Origin: Sinomonas cyclohexanicum
GTDB taxonomy: Bacteria > Actinomycetota > Actinomycetes > Actinomycetales > Micrococcaceae
DNA: 64,000 nucleotides
NCBI RefSeq assembly: GCF_020886775.1
Contig: NZ_AP024525.1
Coordinates: forward strand, 1,798,001-1,862,000
Direction of reading: 5' to 3'
Below, piece after piece: positions 25,280-34,105 of this stretch (positions are counted from its first letter, which is position 1; each line of letters opens with the position of its first letter). The notes below the pieces were generated by a model, which was given only the letters and a program-made list of their open reading frames with translations, was not told where the DNA came from and searched no databases. The translations under genes and the position numbers were made by a program.

Positions 25280-25633
25280 GTGAGTGATATTGAGAACCTT
25301 GTGTCGGACTGGCTTACCCTGCCGGAAGTCGCGGAGCGACTCGGCTGCACGGTCACCAAGGTGCACGGCCTTCTGGATGAGCGCGCCCTCGTGGCAGCGC
25401 GCGTGGGGGAGAGGGGCATCCGTTCTGTCCCCGGCCTGTTCCTGGACGGGGACCACGTGGTGGACAGCCTCAAGGGCACCATCGCGGTCCTCGCTGACGC
25501 TGGATTCAGCGACGACGAGCTGATCGCCTGGCTCTACACCCCGGACGAGTCCCTGCGCGGCCGCCCGATCGATGCCCTCCGGGAGGGCCGCAAGACCGAG
25601 ATCCGCCGTCGGGCCCAGATTCTCGCGTGGTAG
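25280..25633 (+). CDS. Rv2175c-like DNA-binding protein
   Basis: The 117-residue protein begins with a winged helix-turn-helix region: WLTLPEVAERLGCTVTKVHGLLDERALVAARVGERGIRSVP. It then has a conserved C-terminal part (GDHVVDSLKGTIAVLADAGFSDDELIAWLYTPDESL). It matches mycobacterial Rv2175c, a DNA-binding protein phosphorylated by PknL. The kinase gene lies two genes away here as well, so a kinase-substrate pair is likely. GTG at 25280 follows TGGAGG. The DNA target is unknown. Confidence 0.88.
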   Translation: MSDIENLVSDWLTLPEVAERLGCTVTKVHGLLDERALVAARVGERGIRSVPGLFLDGDHVVDSLKGTIAVLADAGFSDDELIAWLYTPDESLRGRPIDALREGRKTEIRRRAQILAW

Positions 25634-25672
25634 GAGCCTTCGCCTAGTCCGGGCGTCAGCCGCGTAGGCGAT

Positions 25673-25708
25673 CCGGGCCCGGCAGGCGCGTTGGCCTGCC
25701 GGGCCCGG
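25673..25708 (+). terminator. Terminator between Rv2175c-like gene and prenyl synthase gene
   Basis: Arms 25673-25687 and 25694-25708 pair perfectly over 15 bp around a 6-base loop. The genes converge, so it likely works for both. Confidence 0.8.
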
Positions 25709-25714
25709 CCCGGA

Positions 25715-26821
25715 TCAGGCGGCCCGCCGGACGGCCGCGAGGCCGAGGGCCTCGAGGGCCGCGCGCACCTCGGGCTCGACCTCAAGGCGGTCGAGCGCCG
25801 CGAAGGCACGCGAGGAGAGGTCGTCGATCAGCCGTTCCGTGGAGTCCAGGGCGCCTGTGGTGCTGATGATCCCGCGGAGCCGGTCGACGTCGTCGGGCGT
25901 GAGGTCCGGGTGCCCGAGCCCGCGTTCGAGCTCTGCCGCCGCGGCGCCGTCGGCCGCCTCGAGGGCGAGCGCGATGAGCACGGTGCGCTTGCCTTCCCGG
26001 AGGTCGTCGCCGGCCGGCTTGCCCGTGGTCCGCGGGTCGCCGAAGACCCCGAGCACGTCGTCCCGCAGCTGGAAGGCCTCCCCGAGCGGGAGGGAGAACG
26101 CCGAGTACGCGGCGAGCAGCCCGTCGTCGGCCCCCGCGAGCGCGCCGCCGATCCCGAGCGGATGCTCGGTGGAGTACTTCGCGCTCTTGTAGCGGATCAC
26201 GTTCTTGGCGCGGGAGACCGCCGTCGTGCGCGGCCGGGACGGCCCGGCCACCTCTTCGAGGATGTCGAGGTACTGGCCCGCCATGACCTCGGCCCGCATC
26301 GTATTGAAGATGCATCGGGCCCGCGTCCCCGCGGCCGCGGCGCTGCCCACCGCTGTGAACGCCTCCTCGCTGAAGGAGAGGCACATGTCGCCCGTGAGGA
26401 TCGCGGCGGCATGGCCGAAACGTGCGGCATCGAGATCCCATCCGGCCTCGGCATGCAGGGCGGAGAAGCGCTCGTGAACGCTCGGCGCCCCGCGGCGCGT
26501 GTCCGACCGGTCGATGATGTCATCGTGGATCAGTGCCGCCGACTGGAAGAGCTCGAGGGCAACACCGGCGCGCACGGGCACGTCGTCGAGCACAGCACCG
26601 CCGGCGCCGCGCCAACCCCAGTAGCTCAGGAGCGCGCGCAGGCGCTTCCCGCCGGAGGCGAGGCCTGAGATGGCACCCATGAGCGGGGCGATGTCCGCCG
26701 AGACCTCGGCCATCACGGTGCCCTGGCGCTCGAGGAAGGCGCGGAGCTCCTCGGCAAGCGCCGCGCGGTACCTGTCCTGCTCGGCCTCGAATCCCACGGC
26801 CCGAGGCTGCTGTCCGTTCAC
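25715..26821 (-). CDS. Polyprenyl diphosphate synthase (trans-type)
   Basis: This is a 368-residue trans-isoprenyl diphosphate synthase with both aspartate-rich motifs: ALIHDDIIDRSDTRRG (first, DDIID) and FQLRDDVLGVFGDPRTTGKPAGDDLREGK (second). It condenses isopentenyl diphosphate with allylic diphosphates, giving geranylgeranyl or longer chains for carotenoids, menaquinone or carrier lipids; chain length cannot be read safely. The GTG at 26821 is favoured because AAGGA precedes it and the frame upstream covers the neighbouring lipoprotein gene. The position matches idsA2/idsB-type genes near pknL in mycobacteria. Confidence 0.9.
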   Translation of the reverse strand: MNGQQPRAVGFEAEQDRYRAALAEELRAFLERQGTVMAEVSADIAPLMGAISGLASGGKRLRALLSYWGWRGAGGAVLDDVPVRAGVALELFQSAALIHDDIIDRSDTRRGAPSVHERFSALHAEAGWDLDAARFGHAAAILTGDMCLSFSEEAFTAVGSAAAAGTRARCIFNTMRAEVMAGQYLDILEEVAGPSRPRTTAVSRAKNVIRYKSAKYSTEHPLGIGGALAGADDGLLAAYSAFSLPLGEAFQLRDDVLGVFGDPRTTGKPAGDDLREGKRTVLIALALEAADGAAAAELERGLGHPDLTPDDVDRLRGIISTTGALDSTERLIDDLSSRAFAALDRLEVEPEVRAALEALGLAAVRRAA

Positions 26822-26829
26822 ACCGGTCC

Positions 26830-27429
26830 TTACTTCAGGGAGGACGGCGCCACCGAGACGCCGACCGTGGCCACCGCCTGGCCGTTCGCGGTGACGACCG
26901 TGATGGTGGCGGTCTCCGTCCCGTTCGAGCGGACGAAGTCGCGCACGAGCGTGCCGGCGGCCGCGATGGCCGCGGATGCGCTCGAGCTCTGGTCCTGCTT
27001 CTTCGCGCTCGCGCTCGCCGCCGGCACGGCGGCGAATCCTTGATCCGTGAGGACCTTGGTGTAGTAGTCGAGCATTGCGGCCGCAGTGGATGTGCTGCTG
27101 GACGCGACGATGGACGCCACCGCGGGGGTGGTCGACGCGTCGAAGCTCGTGGCGAGGGCGGAGGAGCCGGGCATGAGGGGGAGCGTCTGCGAGGGGAATC
27201 CAGCAGCGATGGCGCTCACGGTCGAGCTCGCCGATGCCGAGGCCGAGGCCCTGCCGGAGGCGGTCGAGGAGACCGAGGGGGAGCTCGTGGACGACGATGA
27301 CGGGGCGCTGGTGGCCGTGCTCGTGGCCGGTCCGGCCGACGGGTTGCTGCAGGCCGCCATCGCGAGGGCGGCCCCCGCCAGCATCGTTGCTGCCATGAGC
27401 CGTCGGGCCGGTCGAGTCATGCGTGCCAT
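26830..27429 (-). CDS. Putative lipoprotein of unknown function
   Basis: The 199-residue product starts MARMTRPARRLMAATMLAG and reaches a lipobox LAMAAC with Cys27, so it should be a lipid-anchored surface protein. A Ser/Thr-rich linker (about 28-75) is followed by a domain of about 120 residues (SQTLPLMPGSSALATSFD to GVSVAPSSLK) that I do not recognise. ATG at 27429 gives the proper signal peptide; the longer frame upstream does not. The stop lies eight bases before the prenyl synthase start, so the two are probably one operon. Confidence 0.75.
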   Translation of the reverse strand: MARMTRPARRLMAATMLAGAALAMAACSNPSAGPATSTATSAPSSSSTSSPSVSSTASGRASASASASSTVSAIAAGFPSQTLPLMPGSSALATSFDASTTPAVASIVASSSTSTAAAMLDYYTKVLTDQGFAAVPAASASAKKQDQSSSASAAIAAAGTLVRDFVRSNGTETATITVVTANGQAVATVGVSVAPSSLK

Positions 27430-27505
27430 AGGGATGGGCGTGCCTTCCGTCGTGTGGTGGTGAGGACCCCAACAGTCTAGTGGGATGGGGGGCACGGGCC
27501 CGGCC

Positions 27506-27511
27506 TACCAT
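27506..27511 (+). promoter_or_regulatory. -10 box TACCAT, leaderless start for dinB
   Basis: TACCAT ends six bases before the GTG at 27518. The longer frame from 27485 would begin upstream of the promoter. Confidence 0.4.
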
Positions 27512-27517
27512 GGGTGG

Positions 27518-28765
27518 GTGGAGACGCAGGACGACGTGCCCCGGGCCGAGCCGCTCGAGGCTCAGCGCCGCCGGGGGATCCTGCACGTGGACATGGATGC
27601 GTTCTTCGTGGCGGTCGAGCAGCGTGAGCGTCCCGAGCTGCGCGGGCGCCGCGTGATCGTCGGCTTTCCCGCCGAGCGCTCTGTGGTCCTGTCGGCCAGC
27701 TACGAGGCGCGCGCGTTCGGGATCGGCAGCGCGATGCCGATGCTCATCGCGCTGCGCCGCTGCCCCGACGCGATCGTCGTCGAGCCGCGGCACCGCCTCT
27801 ACTATGCGGTGTCCTCACAGCTCATGGAGATCTTCGGGGACTTCACCGATCTCGTGGAGCCGCTCAGCGTCGATGAGGCCTTCCTCGATGTCTCGGGGGC
27901 CGTGCGGCGACTGGGGGCCGCGCCCGAGGAGATCGCTGCGCAGATCAAGGCACGCATCCGTGCTGATCTCGGCATCACCGCCTCCGTGGGCGTCGCATCC
28001 TCGAAGTTCGTCGCCAAGATCGCTTCCGCGAGGTCCAAGCCGGATGGCCTGCTCGTGGTCCGGCCGGAAGACACTGTGGAGTTCCTCCACGCGCTCCCGG
28101 TCGGCGCGCTCTGGGGAATCGGCGGAAAGACCCAGGAAGTGCTGGCCCGGCTGGGCATCCACACGGTCGCCGACCTCGCCCACACGCCCGACTCGACGCT
28201 CAAGCGATCGCTCGGCGCCTCGGGGCTGCACGCCAAGCGGCTCAGCTGGGGCATCGACGGCCGCGCGGTCACTCCCGTGCGCGAGGAGAAGAGCATCGGC
28301 GCGGAGGAGACCTTCGCGACGGACGTGGCGGACGACGCCGCGCTGCACGCCGAGCTCCTGAGGCTCGCCCACCGAGTCGCCGGCCGGATGCGGGCCCAGG
28401 GGCTGGCAGCGGGAACCGTGGCGCTCAAGCTGCGCTACTCGGACTTCTCGACGCTCGCCCGATCGCGCACGCTTGCCGTGCCGACCGACAGCGCCCAGCA
28501 CCTGTACTCCGCGGCCCGCCAGCTCTTGGCCGCGCTGGGGGAACGGCCGATGCCCGTGCGGCTGATCGGGCTGCGGGGGGAGCGCCTCGAACGAGGGGCG
28601 GGCGCGCCCCGCCAGCTGAGCCTCGACCGCACCGAGGACAACTGGCGGACGGCCGAGGAAGCCCTCGATCGTGTTTCCGAGCGGTTCGGCGCGGGAATGA
28701 TCCGACCGGCCCGGCTGCTCCAGGAAAGGGGAGGCGGGCCCGGGCCGCGCCCACCGCGGGACTGA
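27518..28765 (+). CDS. dinB: DNA polymerase IV (Y family)
   Basis: The 415-residue protein has the Y-family catalytic sites ILHVDMDAFFVAVEQ and LSVDEAFLDVSG, the fingers motif SVVLSASYEARAFG, a helix-hairpin-helix thumb (GIGGKTQEVLARLGIHTVADLA) and a little-finger domain. It copies across damaged DNA with low fidelity. The C-terminus lacks an obvious QLxLF beta-clamp box; RQLSLD at about 384 may serve. No LexA box could be recognised in the short upstream region. Confidence 0.93.
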   Translation: METQDDVPRAEPLEAQRRRGILHVDMDAFFVAVEQRERPELRGRRVIVGFPAERSVVLSASYEARAFGIGSAMPMLIALRRCPDAIVVEPRHRLYYAVSSQLMEIFGDFTDLVEPLSVDEAFLDVSGAVRRLGAAPEEIAAQIKARIRADLGITASVGVASSKFVAKIASARSKPDGLLVVRPEDTVEFLHALPVGALWGIGGKTQEVLARLGIHTVADLAHTPDSTLKRSLGASGLHAKRLSWGIDGRAVTPVREEKSIGAEETFATDVADDAALHAELLRLAHRVAGRMRAQGLAAGTVALKLRYSDFSTLARSRTLAVPTDSAQHLYSAARQLLAALGERPMPVRLIGLRGERLERGAGAPRQLSLDRTEDNWRTAEEALDRVSERFGAGMIRPARLLQERGGGPGPRPPRD

Positions 28766-28958
28766 CGGCGTCCCTTTTGCAACCTACCGGGACGTCATAT
28801 CCTTAAATCACCTCGATATTGGGTGCAGTGAGTCGGCTGGGAGGTCCATCTGGGGTCGGGTCGGCAGCGGCTCGCACACTGGGGGAACCCACAGCAGGTT
28901 CAGTGCGTTGGTGCAGGTGATGGGGCCGTCCATCGACTGCATGCGTGAAGGAGTCGCC

Positions 28959-29315
28959 ATGCCTCTCTCGGAGCACGAACAGAAGATGCTGGAGCAGCTT
29001 GAGAAGCAGCTTCATGAAGAGGACCCGAAGTTCGCCGATTCCATGGGCGCTGACGCCCTGAGGACGTTCTCAACCAAGCACATCGTGCTCGGTGTCCTCG
29101 GTGTGATCGTCGGCATCCTTGTCCTGCTGACCGGAGTGAGCATCCAGAACATCTTCGTGGGCGTTCTGGGCTTCCTGCTGATGGGGGCGAGTGTCTACTA
29201 CGGAACGCTCCGGCGCCCCGGGAGGCGCATGCGCTCCGGAGGCAAGAAGTCCTCGGGCAGCTTCCTGCGCCGGCTCGAGGCACAGTGGGACGAACGCCGC
29301 CGCGAGCAAGGCTGA
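28959..29315 (+). CDS. DUF3040 membrane protein
   Basis: This small 118-residue protein begins MPLSEHEQKMLEQLEKQL, the signature of DUF3040, and has two adjacent hydrophobic helices (about 48-68, VLGVLGVIVGILVLLTGV, and 70-90). A very basic C-terminal tail follows. The family is restricted to Actinobacteria and often lies just before mraZ, as here. Function is unknown; the position suggests a link to envelope growth. The ATG at 28959 follows GAAGGAG. Confidence 0.9.
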   Translation: MPLSEHEQKMLEQLEKQLHEEDPKFADSMGADALRTFSTKHIVLGVLGVIVGILVLLTGVSIQNIFVGVLGFLLMGASVYYGTLRRPGRRMRSGGKKSSGSFLRRLEAQWDERRREQG

Positions 29316-29433
29316 CCTCACGCACCATCGAGCGCCTGCCGCGCCCCGTCACGCCCGGGGCCCTCTGCACGGCACGATGATGGCATGGACACCCAGTACT
29401 TCGAGGGCATGACCCCCAGACCCTGACGGCTCG

Positions 29434-29468
29434 GCTGCGCCCCGGAACCCGCGGTTCCGGGGCGCAGC
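29434..29468 (+). terminator. Terminator upstream of the dcw cluster, 16 bp stem
   Basis: Arms 29434-29449 and 29453-29468 pair perfectly around CGC. It lies 119 bases after the DUF3040 stop and should insulate mraZ from upstream transcription. Confidence 0.75.
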
Positions 29469-29737
29469 TGTGTCCGTGGCTCTCGCAGGGTTCCTCCACT
29501 TTCGTCCCCGTTCCTTCTGCGCCTTTTCCCTCCACCCTCTCCACACTGCCCTCCCCGGCCGGCCCCAAGCCTGAGGCGGCACGAAGGAAAGCGGGGTGCG
29601 GCGCCGTCGTGCGCCGTGGGCGCTCCAGGGCACTCCACTCTCCGCCACCGGCGCCCCCACGTGCGCGAGGCCCAGAAATCCGCGGATCTTGGCCCGAATT
29701 CTTTGCACAAGTGGTGCGACATGCGTGTCGCTGGACG

Positions 29738-29765
29738 TTGACCGGGGAGGAGAGTGGAGTAAAGT
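29738..29765 (+). promoter_or_regulatory. mraZ promoter TTGACC-16-TAAAGT
   Basis: TTGACC (29738-29743) and TAAAGT (29760-29765) are spaced by 16 bases. Transcription should start near 29772, giving a leader of about 60 bases. The MraZ boxes overlap the -10 and start site. Confidence 0.55.
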
Positions 29766-29789
29766 GGGGCGTGTTGGAGGGAAGTGGCG
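29755..29789 (+). promoter_or_regulatory. MraZ operator: four TGGRG-type boxes, 10 bp apart
   Basis: TGGAG (29755), TGGGG (29765), TGGAG (29775) and TGGCG (29785) recur with an exact 10 bp period on one DNA face. MraZ proteins bind direct repeats of TGGGN with 5-base spacers upstream of their own gene, so this is very probably the autoregulatory site. Confidence 0.7.
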
Positions 29790-29830
29790 GATAGGGACGT
29801 TCGGCCTCGTGACGACGGGTGGTGGTGCCG

Positions 29831-30262
29831 ATGTTGCTCGGTACGTATTCGCCACGTCTGGACGAGAAGGGACGCCTCATCCTCCCGGCGAAGTACCGCG
29901 ATGAGCTGGCCGATGGGCTGGTTCTGACACGGGGCCAGGAACGCTGCATCTACGTCTTCAGCCAGAAGGAGTTCGAGCGAGTCCACGAACAGATGCGGGA
30001 AGCCCCTATCTCCTCGCGTCAGTCCCGGGACTACCTCAGGGTCTTTCTGTCTGGAGCCTCCGATGAGGTGCCTGACAAGCAGGGGCGCGTGACGATCCCA
30101 CAGATCCTGCGCAAGTACGCAGGGCTCGAGCGGGACCTCGCCGTGATCGGCGTGGGAACGCGGGCGGAGATCTGGGATGCCCAGGCATGGGAGGACTACC
30201 TGGCCGAGAAGGAGACCGCCTTCTCGGAGACCGACGACGACGCACTACCCGGGATCGACTGA
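29831..30262 (+). CDS. mraZ: Transcriptional regulator MraZ
   Basis: The 143-residue protein has two SpoVT/AbrB-like halves: [24 protein letters not shown] and [34 protein letters not shown]. MraZ forms a ring that binds repeated boxes and represses its own operon, the division and cell wall cluster downstream. ATG at 29831 gives the usual length and MLLGTYSP start; the GTG at 29819 is an alternative. The operator boxes lie 42-76 bases upstream. Confidence 0.95.
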   Translation: MLLGTYSPRLDEKGRLILPAKYRDELADGLVLTRGQERCIYVFSQKEFERVHEQMREAPISSRQSRDYLRVFLSGASDEVPDKQGRVTIPQILRKYAGLERDLAVIGVGTRAEIWDAQAWEDYLAEKETAFSETDDDALPGID

Positions 30263-30409
30263 TCCCATCGGCTGGCCGAGATCTCCAGCCGCCCCGCACG
30301 GCCATCCTGGCTCACCTTCCCCGGAGCCAGGCGGCCGATCGGCGCGGAGGGGGATCTGGGCCCAGCCGGACTGGACTGGACACGTGGCATGAGGGGGGAA
30401 GGAGTGGGC

Positions 30410-31414
30410 ATGGCAGATGAGCACGAGAGCGAGCCGAAGCCGACCTCCGAACGCCATGTGCCCGTCCTTCTCGAGCGCTGCATCTCCCTCCTGGCCCCCG
30501 GAGTCCAAGCGGCACTCGACGCCGGTCGTGGCCCGGTAGTGGTCGACGCGACCCTCGGCATGGGAGGCCACAGCGAGGCCATCCTCAGCCGCTTTCCCGA
30601 GGCGACGCTCGTGGGGATTGACCGGGACGAGCAGGCGCTCGCCCTCGCGGGGGACCGGCTTGCGCCATTCGGCGAGCGCGCCAAGCTCGTCCACGCCGTC
30701 TATGACGAGATCCCCGAGGTGCTCGAGCGCCTAGGACTGGACGGTGCAGACGGCGTCCTCATGGACCTCGGAGTCTCCTCGATGCAGCTTGATGAGCGCG
30801 AACGGGGGTTCGCGTACTCTTACGATGCTCCGCTCGATATGCGCATGGACGTGAGCCGGGGCGCGACGGCCGCCGATGTGGTCAACTCGTACAGCGTCGA
30901 GGACCTCACCCGCATCCTCCGCGCGTGGGGCGAGGAGAAGTTCGCCGGCAGGATCGCGCGGAATATCGTCGCGGAGCGCGCGAAGAAGCCGTTCGAGACG
31001 ACGGGCCAACTCGTGGAGGCGATCCGCGCCGTCGTGCCCGCTGCCGCCGCGAGGACCGGTGGCCACCCCGCCAAGAGGACGTTCCAGGCCTTGCGCATCG
31101 AGGTCAACGAGGAGCTCGACGTACTTGAGCGCGCCGTGCCGGCGGCGATCGACGTGCTCAGGCTAGGCGGGCGCATCGTCGTCATGAGCTACCACTCCCT
31201 CGAGGACCGGATTGTCAAGACGGCGCTCCAGGCCATGAGCCGCTCGAGTGCGCCTCCCGGATTCCCCGTGGAACTGCCGGAGCACCGGCCCGAACTGAAG
31301 ATCATCACCAAGGGAACGGAAGTCCCCACGGAGGCCGAGATCGCGGAGAACCCCCGCGCCGCCTCGGCTCGCCTCCGGGCGGCGACACGCATCAGGACGA
31401 GGAGCGGAAGATGA
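30410..31414 (+). CDS. rsmH: 16S rRNA (cytosine1402-N4)-methyltransferase
   Basis: The 334-residue RsmH/MraW methylates the N4 of C1402 in the ribosomal P site using S-adenosylmethionine. [28 protein letters not shown] (SAM motif), [22 protein letters not shown] and the C-terminal [11 protein letters not shown] are characteristic. ATG at 30410 is preferred over 30389 because GGAAGGAG lies just upstream. Its stop overlaps the ftsL-like start (ATGA), implying coupled translation. Confidence 0.96.
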   Translation: MADEHESEPKPTSERHVPVLLERCISLLAPGVQAALDAGRGPVVVDATLGMGGHSEAILSRFPEATLVGIDRDEQALALAGDRLAPFGERAKLVHAVYDEIPEVLERLGLDGADGVLMDLGVSSMQLDERERGFAYSYDAPLDMRMDVSRGATAADVVNSYSVEDLTRILRAWGEEKFAGRIARNIVAERAKKPFETTGQLVEAIRAVVPAAAARTGGHPAKRTFQALRIEVNEELDVLERAVPAAIDVLRLGGRIVVMSYHSLEDRIVKTALQAMSRSSAPPGFPVELPEHRPELKIITKGTEVPTEAEIAENPRAASARLRAATRIRTRSGR

Positions 31415-32064
31415 GCGCAGCAGCACAGCGGAAGGCGGCCGTAGCGGGCACGTCAGCACTCTCGACCGCAGCACCGGAACGTCGGGCACCCGCGGCGCCA
31501 CGCCGCGCACCCCTGTCGGTGGTCGGCTCCCTGCCCGTCCGCCGCCGCGCCCCCTTCGCGATCTTCTGCCTCGGTGTCCTCGCCACGGCGCTCATCGCTG
31601 TGCTCGTGCTCAACATCTCCGTCTCCACTGGGCAGTACCAGCTCGTCCAGCTGCGCAACGAGCAGCTGACGCTCTCGAAGCAGAACCAGGATCTGACACA
31701 GCGCGTCCAGAACTACGAGGCTCCCCAGAATCTGGCCGCCCGCGCGGCACAATATGGAATGGTCGCCTCGACGTCCAACGGGCAGATCGACCTGAAGACG
31801 CTCGCGGTGACCGGCCAGGCCAAGGCCGCCGTGAAGGGTGCCCCCCAGGGCGCCACGATCGCGGCCCCCGCCGTCCCGGGCCAGATCTCGGTGGTTCCCA
31901 CGCCGACGACCAAGGACCCACTCGAGGCGAAGGCAGCGGCCGCGGCAGCAGCCGCTGGGGCGTCCGCCGCACCGAAGCCTGCTGAGAAGCCCGCGGGCGC
32001 ACCGGCGGCGGACCTGCATGGCGGGTCCATCCCGGCCCCCGCCCAGAAGGCCCCGGGCCAGTAA
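31411..32064 (+). CDS. ftsL: FtsL-like cell division protein
   Basis: Position between rsmH and ftsI, one membrane helix (about 50-71, [22 protein letters not shown]), and a coiled coil right after it ([21 protein letters not shown]) identify this as the FtsL-type partner of FtsQ and FtsI. Sequence identity in this family is always low. The 217 residues are longer than usual because of a C-terminal Ala/Pro-rich extension outside the membrane (about 140-217). A perfect 21 bp tandem duplication covers the last codons and the stop. Confidence 0.82.
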   Translation: MSAAAQRKAAVAGTSALSTAAPERRAPAAPRRAPLSVVGSLPVRRRAPFAIFCLGVLATALIAVLVLNISVSTGQYQLVQLRNEQLTLSKQNQDLTQRVQNYEAPQNLAARAAQYGMVASTSNGQIDLKTLAVTGQAKAAVKGAPQGATIAAPAVPGQISVVPTPTTKDPLEAKAAAAAAAAGASAAPKPAEKPAGAPAADLHGGSIPAPAQKAPGQ

Positions 32065-32091
32065 TCTGGGGCCCCGGGCCAGTAATCTGGG
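32050..32091 (+). repeat. Perfect tandem duplication, 2 x 21 bp, across the ftsL stop
   Basis: Units 32050-32070 and 32071-32091 are identical (GCCCCGGGCC AGTAATCTGGG, written in two parts). The length is seven codons, so the second unit places another TAA in the same frame seven codons later. Confidence 0.95.
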
Positions 32092-32212
32092 CCAGCGCTC
32101 GGCGGGCGGAGACGGGCTGCGCACGCCGGACCCCCCGGGCTCGACAGGCGCGGGGAGGGGCCGGGGGCTGGCCGCAGGCACGAGGAGCGAAAGCGGAAGC
32201 GTAGGGACGAGC

Positions 32213-34066
32213 GTGGCAGGAACGAGCACGGACACGAAACGCCCAAGCCCCCGAGGCGTCGGTGCCCCGACCGGCCCAAGCGCCGCCCGCCGTGCGGGCC
32301 GGGGCGCACGCCGCCTCAAGCTGGGCCTGGCCGTGATGCTCGCGTTCCTCGTGCTCATTGGCGGCCGGCTCGTCTTCGTCCAGGGACTGGATGTGGGAGG
32401 TCTGGCCGAGGCCGCCGTCAACAAGCGCCTTCAGAAGACTGTGCTGCCCGCCGAGCGCGGCCAGATTGTGGACTCCAAGGGCACCGTGCTGGCCTCGAGC
32501 GTGGTCCGCTACAACATCACCGTGGATCAGCGCATCGCCTCGGCGAAGGACTTCACCGAGCTGGACCGGAGCGTCGACGCGGGCGACGGCACCAAGAAGA
32601 TCGTGCAGATTCCCCGCGACCAGGCGCTCAAGGAGCTCGCGGACGCGCTCGGCAAGACCGTGGCCGACGTCACCGCGGCCATCACCGGAGACAAGCCGTT
32701 CAACTACGTGGCCCGCAACGTCACTCCGGACACCGAGGACCGCGTCATGGCCATCGGGTTCCCCGGTATCCTCTCCGAAGGCGTGACCCAGCGCGTCTAC
32801 CCGAACGGAGCGGTGGGGGGCAGCTTCGTCGGATTCGTCGGCTCAGACGGCACCGCGCTCTCTGGGATCGAGCAGACTCAGGACGACCAGCTCAAGGGCC
32901 AGGACGGCTCCCGCGAGTACGAGATCGGGGCCGACGGCCTGCGCATTCCCGTCGCGACGGACAAGCTCACGCCGGCCCAGAACGGCAAGACCGTCAAGCT
33001 CACGATCAATTCCGACCTCCAATACTTCACCCAGCAGGCCGTCCAGACCCAGGCACAGAAGTACAGCGCGGAGTGGGGCATCGCCGTCGTCATGGATGTC
33101 AAGACCGGCAACATCCTCGCGCTGGCCGACACCAACTCGGTCGACCCGAACGATCCGGGCAAGACCGCGGCGAAGGACCGCGGCGTGCGGGCCGTCACTG
33201 CCGCCTACGAGCCCGGGTCGGTCGAGAAGACGGTCACCATGGCCGCGCTGATCCAGGAGGGCAAGGCGACCCCGCTCTCCGAGTACACGATCCCACCCAC
33301 CTACACCGTGGACGGCCAGACGTTTGCCGACGCGTTCACCCACGGAACCGAGCAGCGCACGCTCGCGGGCATCCTCGGCTACTCGATGAACACGGGAACC
33401 GTCATGGCGGGCAAGGCCCTGAGCCCCCAGCAGCGCTACGACTGGTTCACCAAGTTCGGTATCGGCCAGCCCATCGACATCGGCCTGCCCGGCGAGGCCA
33501 AGGGCACGCTCCACACGCCCCAGGAATGGGACGACCGCCAGCAGTACACGATCCTGTTCGGCCAGGGCGTCACACAGTCCACGCTCCAGACGGTCCGCGC
33601 CTACCAGACGATCGCGAACGACGGCGTCATGGTCCAGCCGCGGCTCATCGACGGGTACATCGACCAGGGCGGCCACGAGACGCCGTGGCAGACGGCCGGT
33701 CCCACCCAGGTTGTGAGCAGGGAGACGGCTCAGCAGGTCAAGGACATGCTCGAGAGCAACGTCACGAAGGGCGAGGTGGGACCGGCCGCGATCGACGGCT
33801 ACCGGGTCGGGGCGAAGACCGGAACGTCCGAGGCGCCCCGCGAGGACGGCGTGCCCGGCTACCAGGGGGTCACGTCAACGCTCATCGGCATGGCGCCGAT
33901 GGACAACCCGAGGTTCATCGTGTCCGTCGTGCTCCAGCGGCCGAACAACATCTACGGGATCGGAAACGCGGACACCTTCAAGGCCGTCATGTCCCAGACG
34001 CTCCACATGTACGGGGTCCCGCCGTCCACCGGGACCCCGGCGACGCTGCCGCAGTACGCCCAGTGA
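32213..34066 (+). CDS. ftsI: Septal peptidoglycan transpeptidase FtsI (class B PBP)
   Basis: The 617-residue protein has a short cytoplasmic tail, one membrane helix (about 38-58, LGLAVMLAFLVLIGGRLVFV), a PBP dimerisation domain starting KTVLPAERGQIVDSKG, and a transpeptidase domain. The active-site sets are SVEK (Ser336), SMN (in LGYSMNTGT) and KTG (in GAKTGTSEA). It cross-links peptidoglycan at the septum with FtsW. GTG at 32213 is chosen because AGGGA precedes it and the longer frame overlaps ftsL in another phase. In the SxxK motif, Glu is an uncommon residue at the third position. Confidence 0.93.
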   Translation: MAGTSTDTKRPSPRGVGAPTGPSAARRAGRGARRLKLGLAVMLAFLVLIGGRLVFVQGLDVGGLAEAAVNKRLQKTVLPAERGQIVDSKGTVLASSVVRYNITVDQRIASAKDFTELDRSVDAGDGTKKIVQIPRDQALKELADALGKTVADVTAAITGDKPFNYVARNVTPDTEDRVMAIGFPGILSEGVTQRVYPNGAVGGSFVGFVGSDGTALSGIEQTQDDQLKGQDGSREYEIGADGLRIPVATDKLTPAQNGKTVKLTINSDLQYFTQQAVQTQAQKYSAEWGIAVVMDVKTGNILALADTNSVDPNDPGKTAAKDRGVRAVTAAYEPGSVEKTVTMAALIQEGKATPLSEYTIPPTYTVDGQTFADAFTHGTEQRTLAGILGYSMNTGTVMAGKALSPQQRYDWFTKFGIGQPIDIGLPGEAKGTLHTPQEWDDRQQYTILFGQGVTQSTLQTVRAYQTIANDGVMVQPRLIDGYIDQGGHETPWQTAGPTQVVSRETAQQVKDMLESNVTKGEVGPAAIDGYRVGAKTGTSEAPREDGVPGYQGVTSTLIGMAPMDNPRFIVSVVLQRPNNIYGIGNADTFKAVMSQTLHMYGVPPSTGTPATLPQYAQ

Positions 34067-34105
34067 CGGGCCCGCAGCGCGTTATAGAGTTGGAAACCCC
34101 GATCG

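Larger units (their letters stand above)
29316..29830 (+). other. 515-base intergenic region before mraZ
   Basis: This is the only gap above 300 bases. It holds a 14-codon ORF (29385-29426), a strong hairpin (29434-29468), a pyrimidine-rich tract (about 29488-29552), a 16 bp dyad with 6-base arms at 29716-29731, and the mraZ promoter with four MraZ-type boxes. I see no protein gene with family support. Confidence 0.6.

Noticed and set aside
29488-29552. Inverted MraZ boxes (CCACT, CCCCG, CCACC) in the pyrimidine tract
   Set aside because: Only one pair is in 10 bp register; the others have irregular spacing, so chance in a C-rich tract is likelier.
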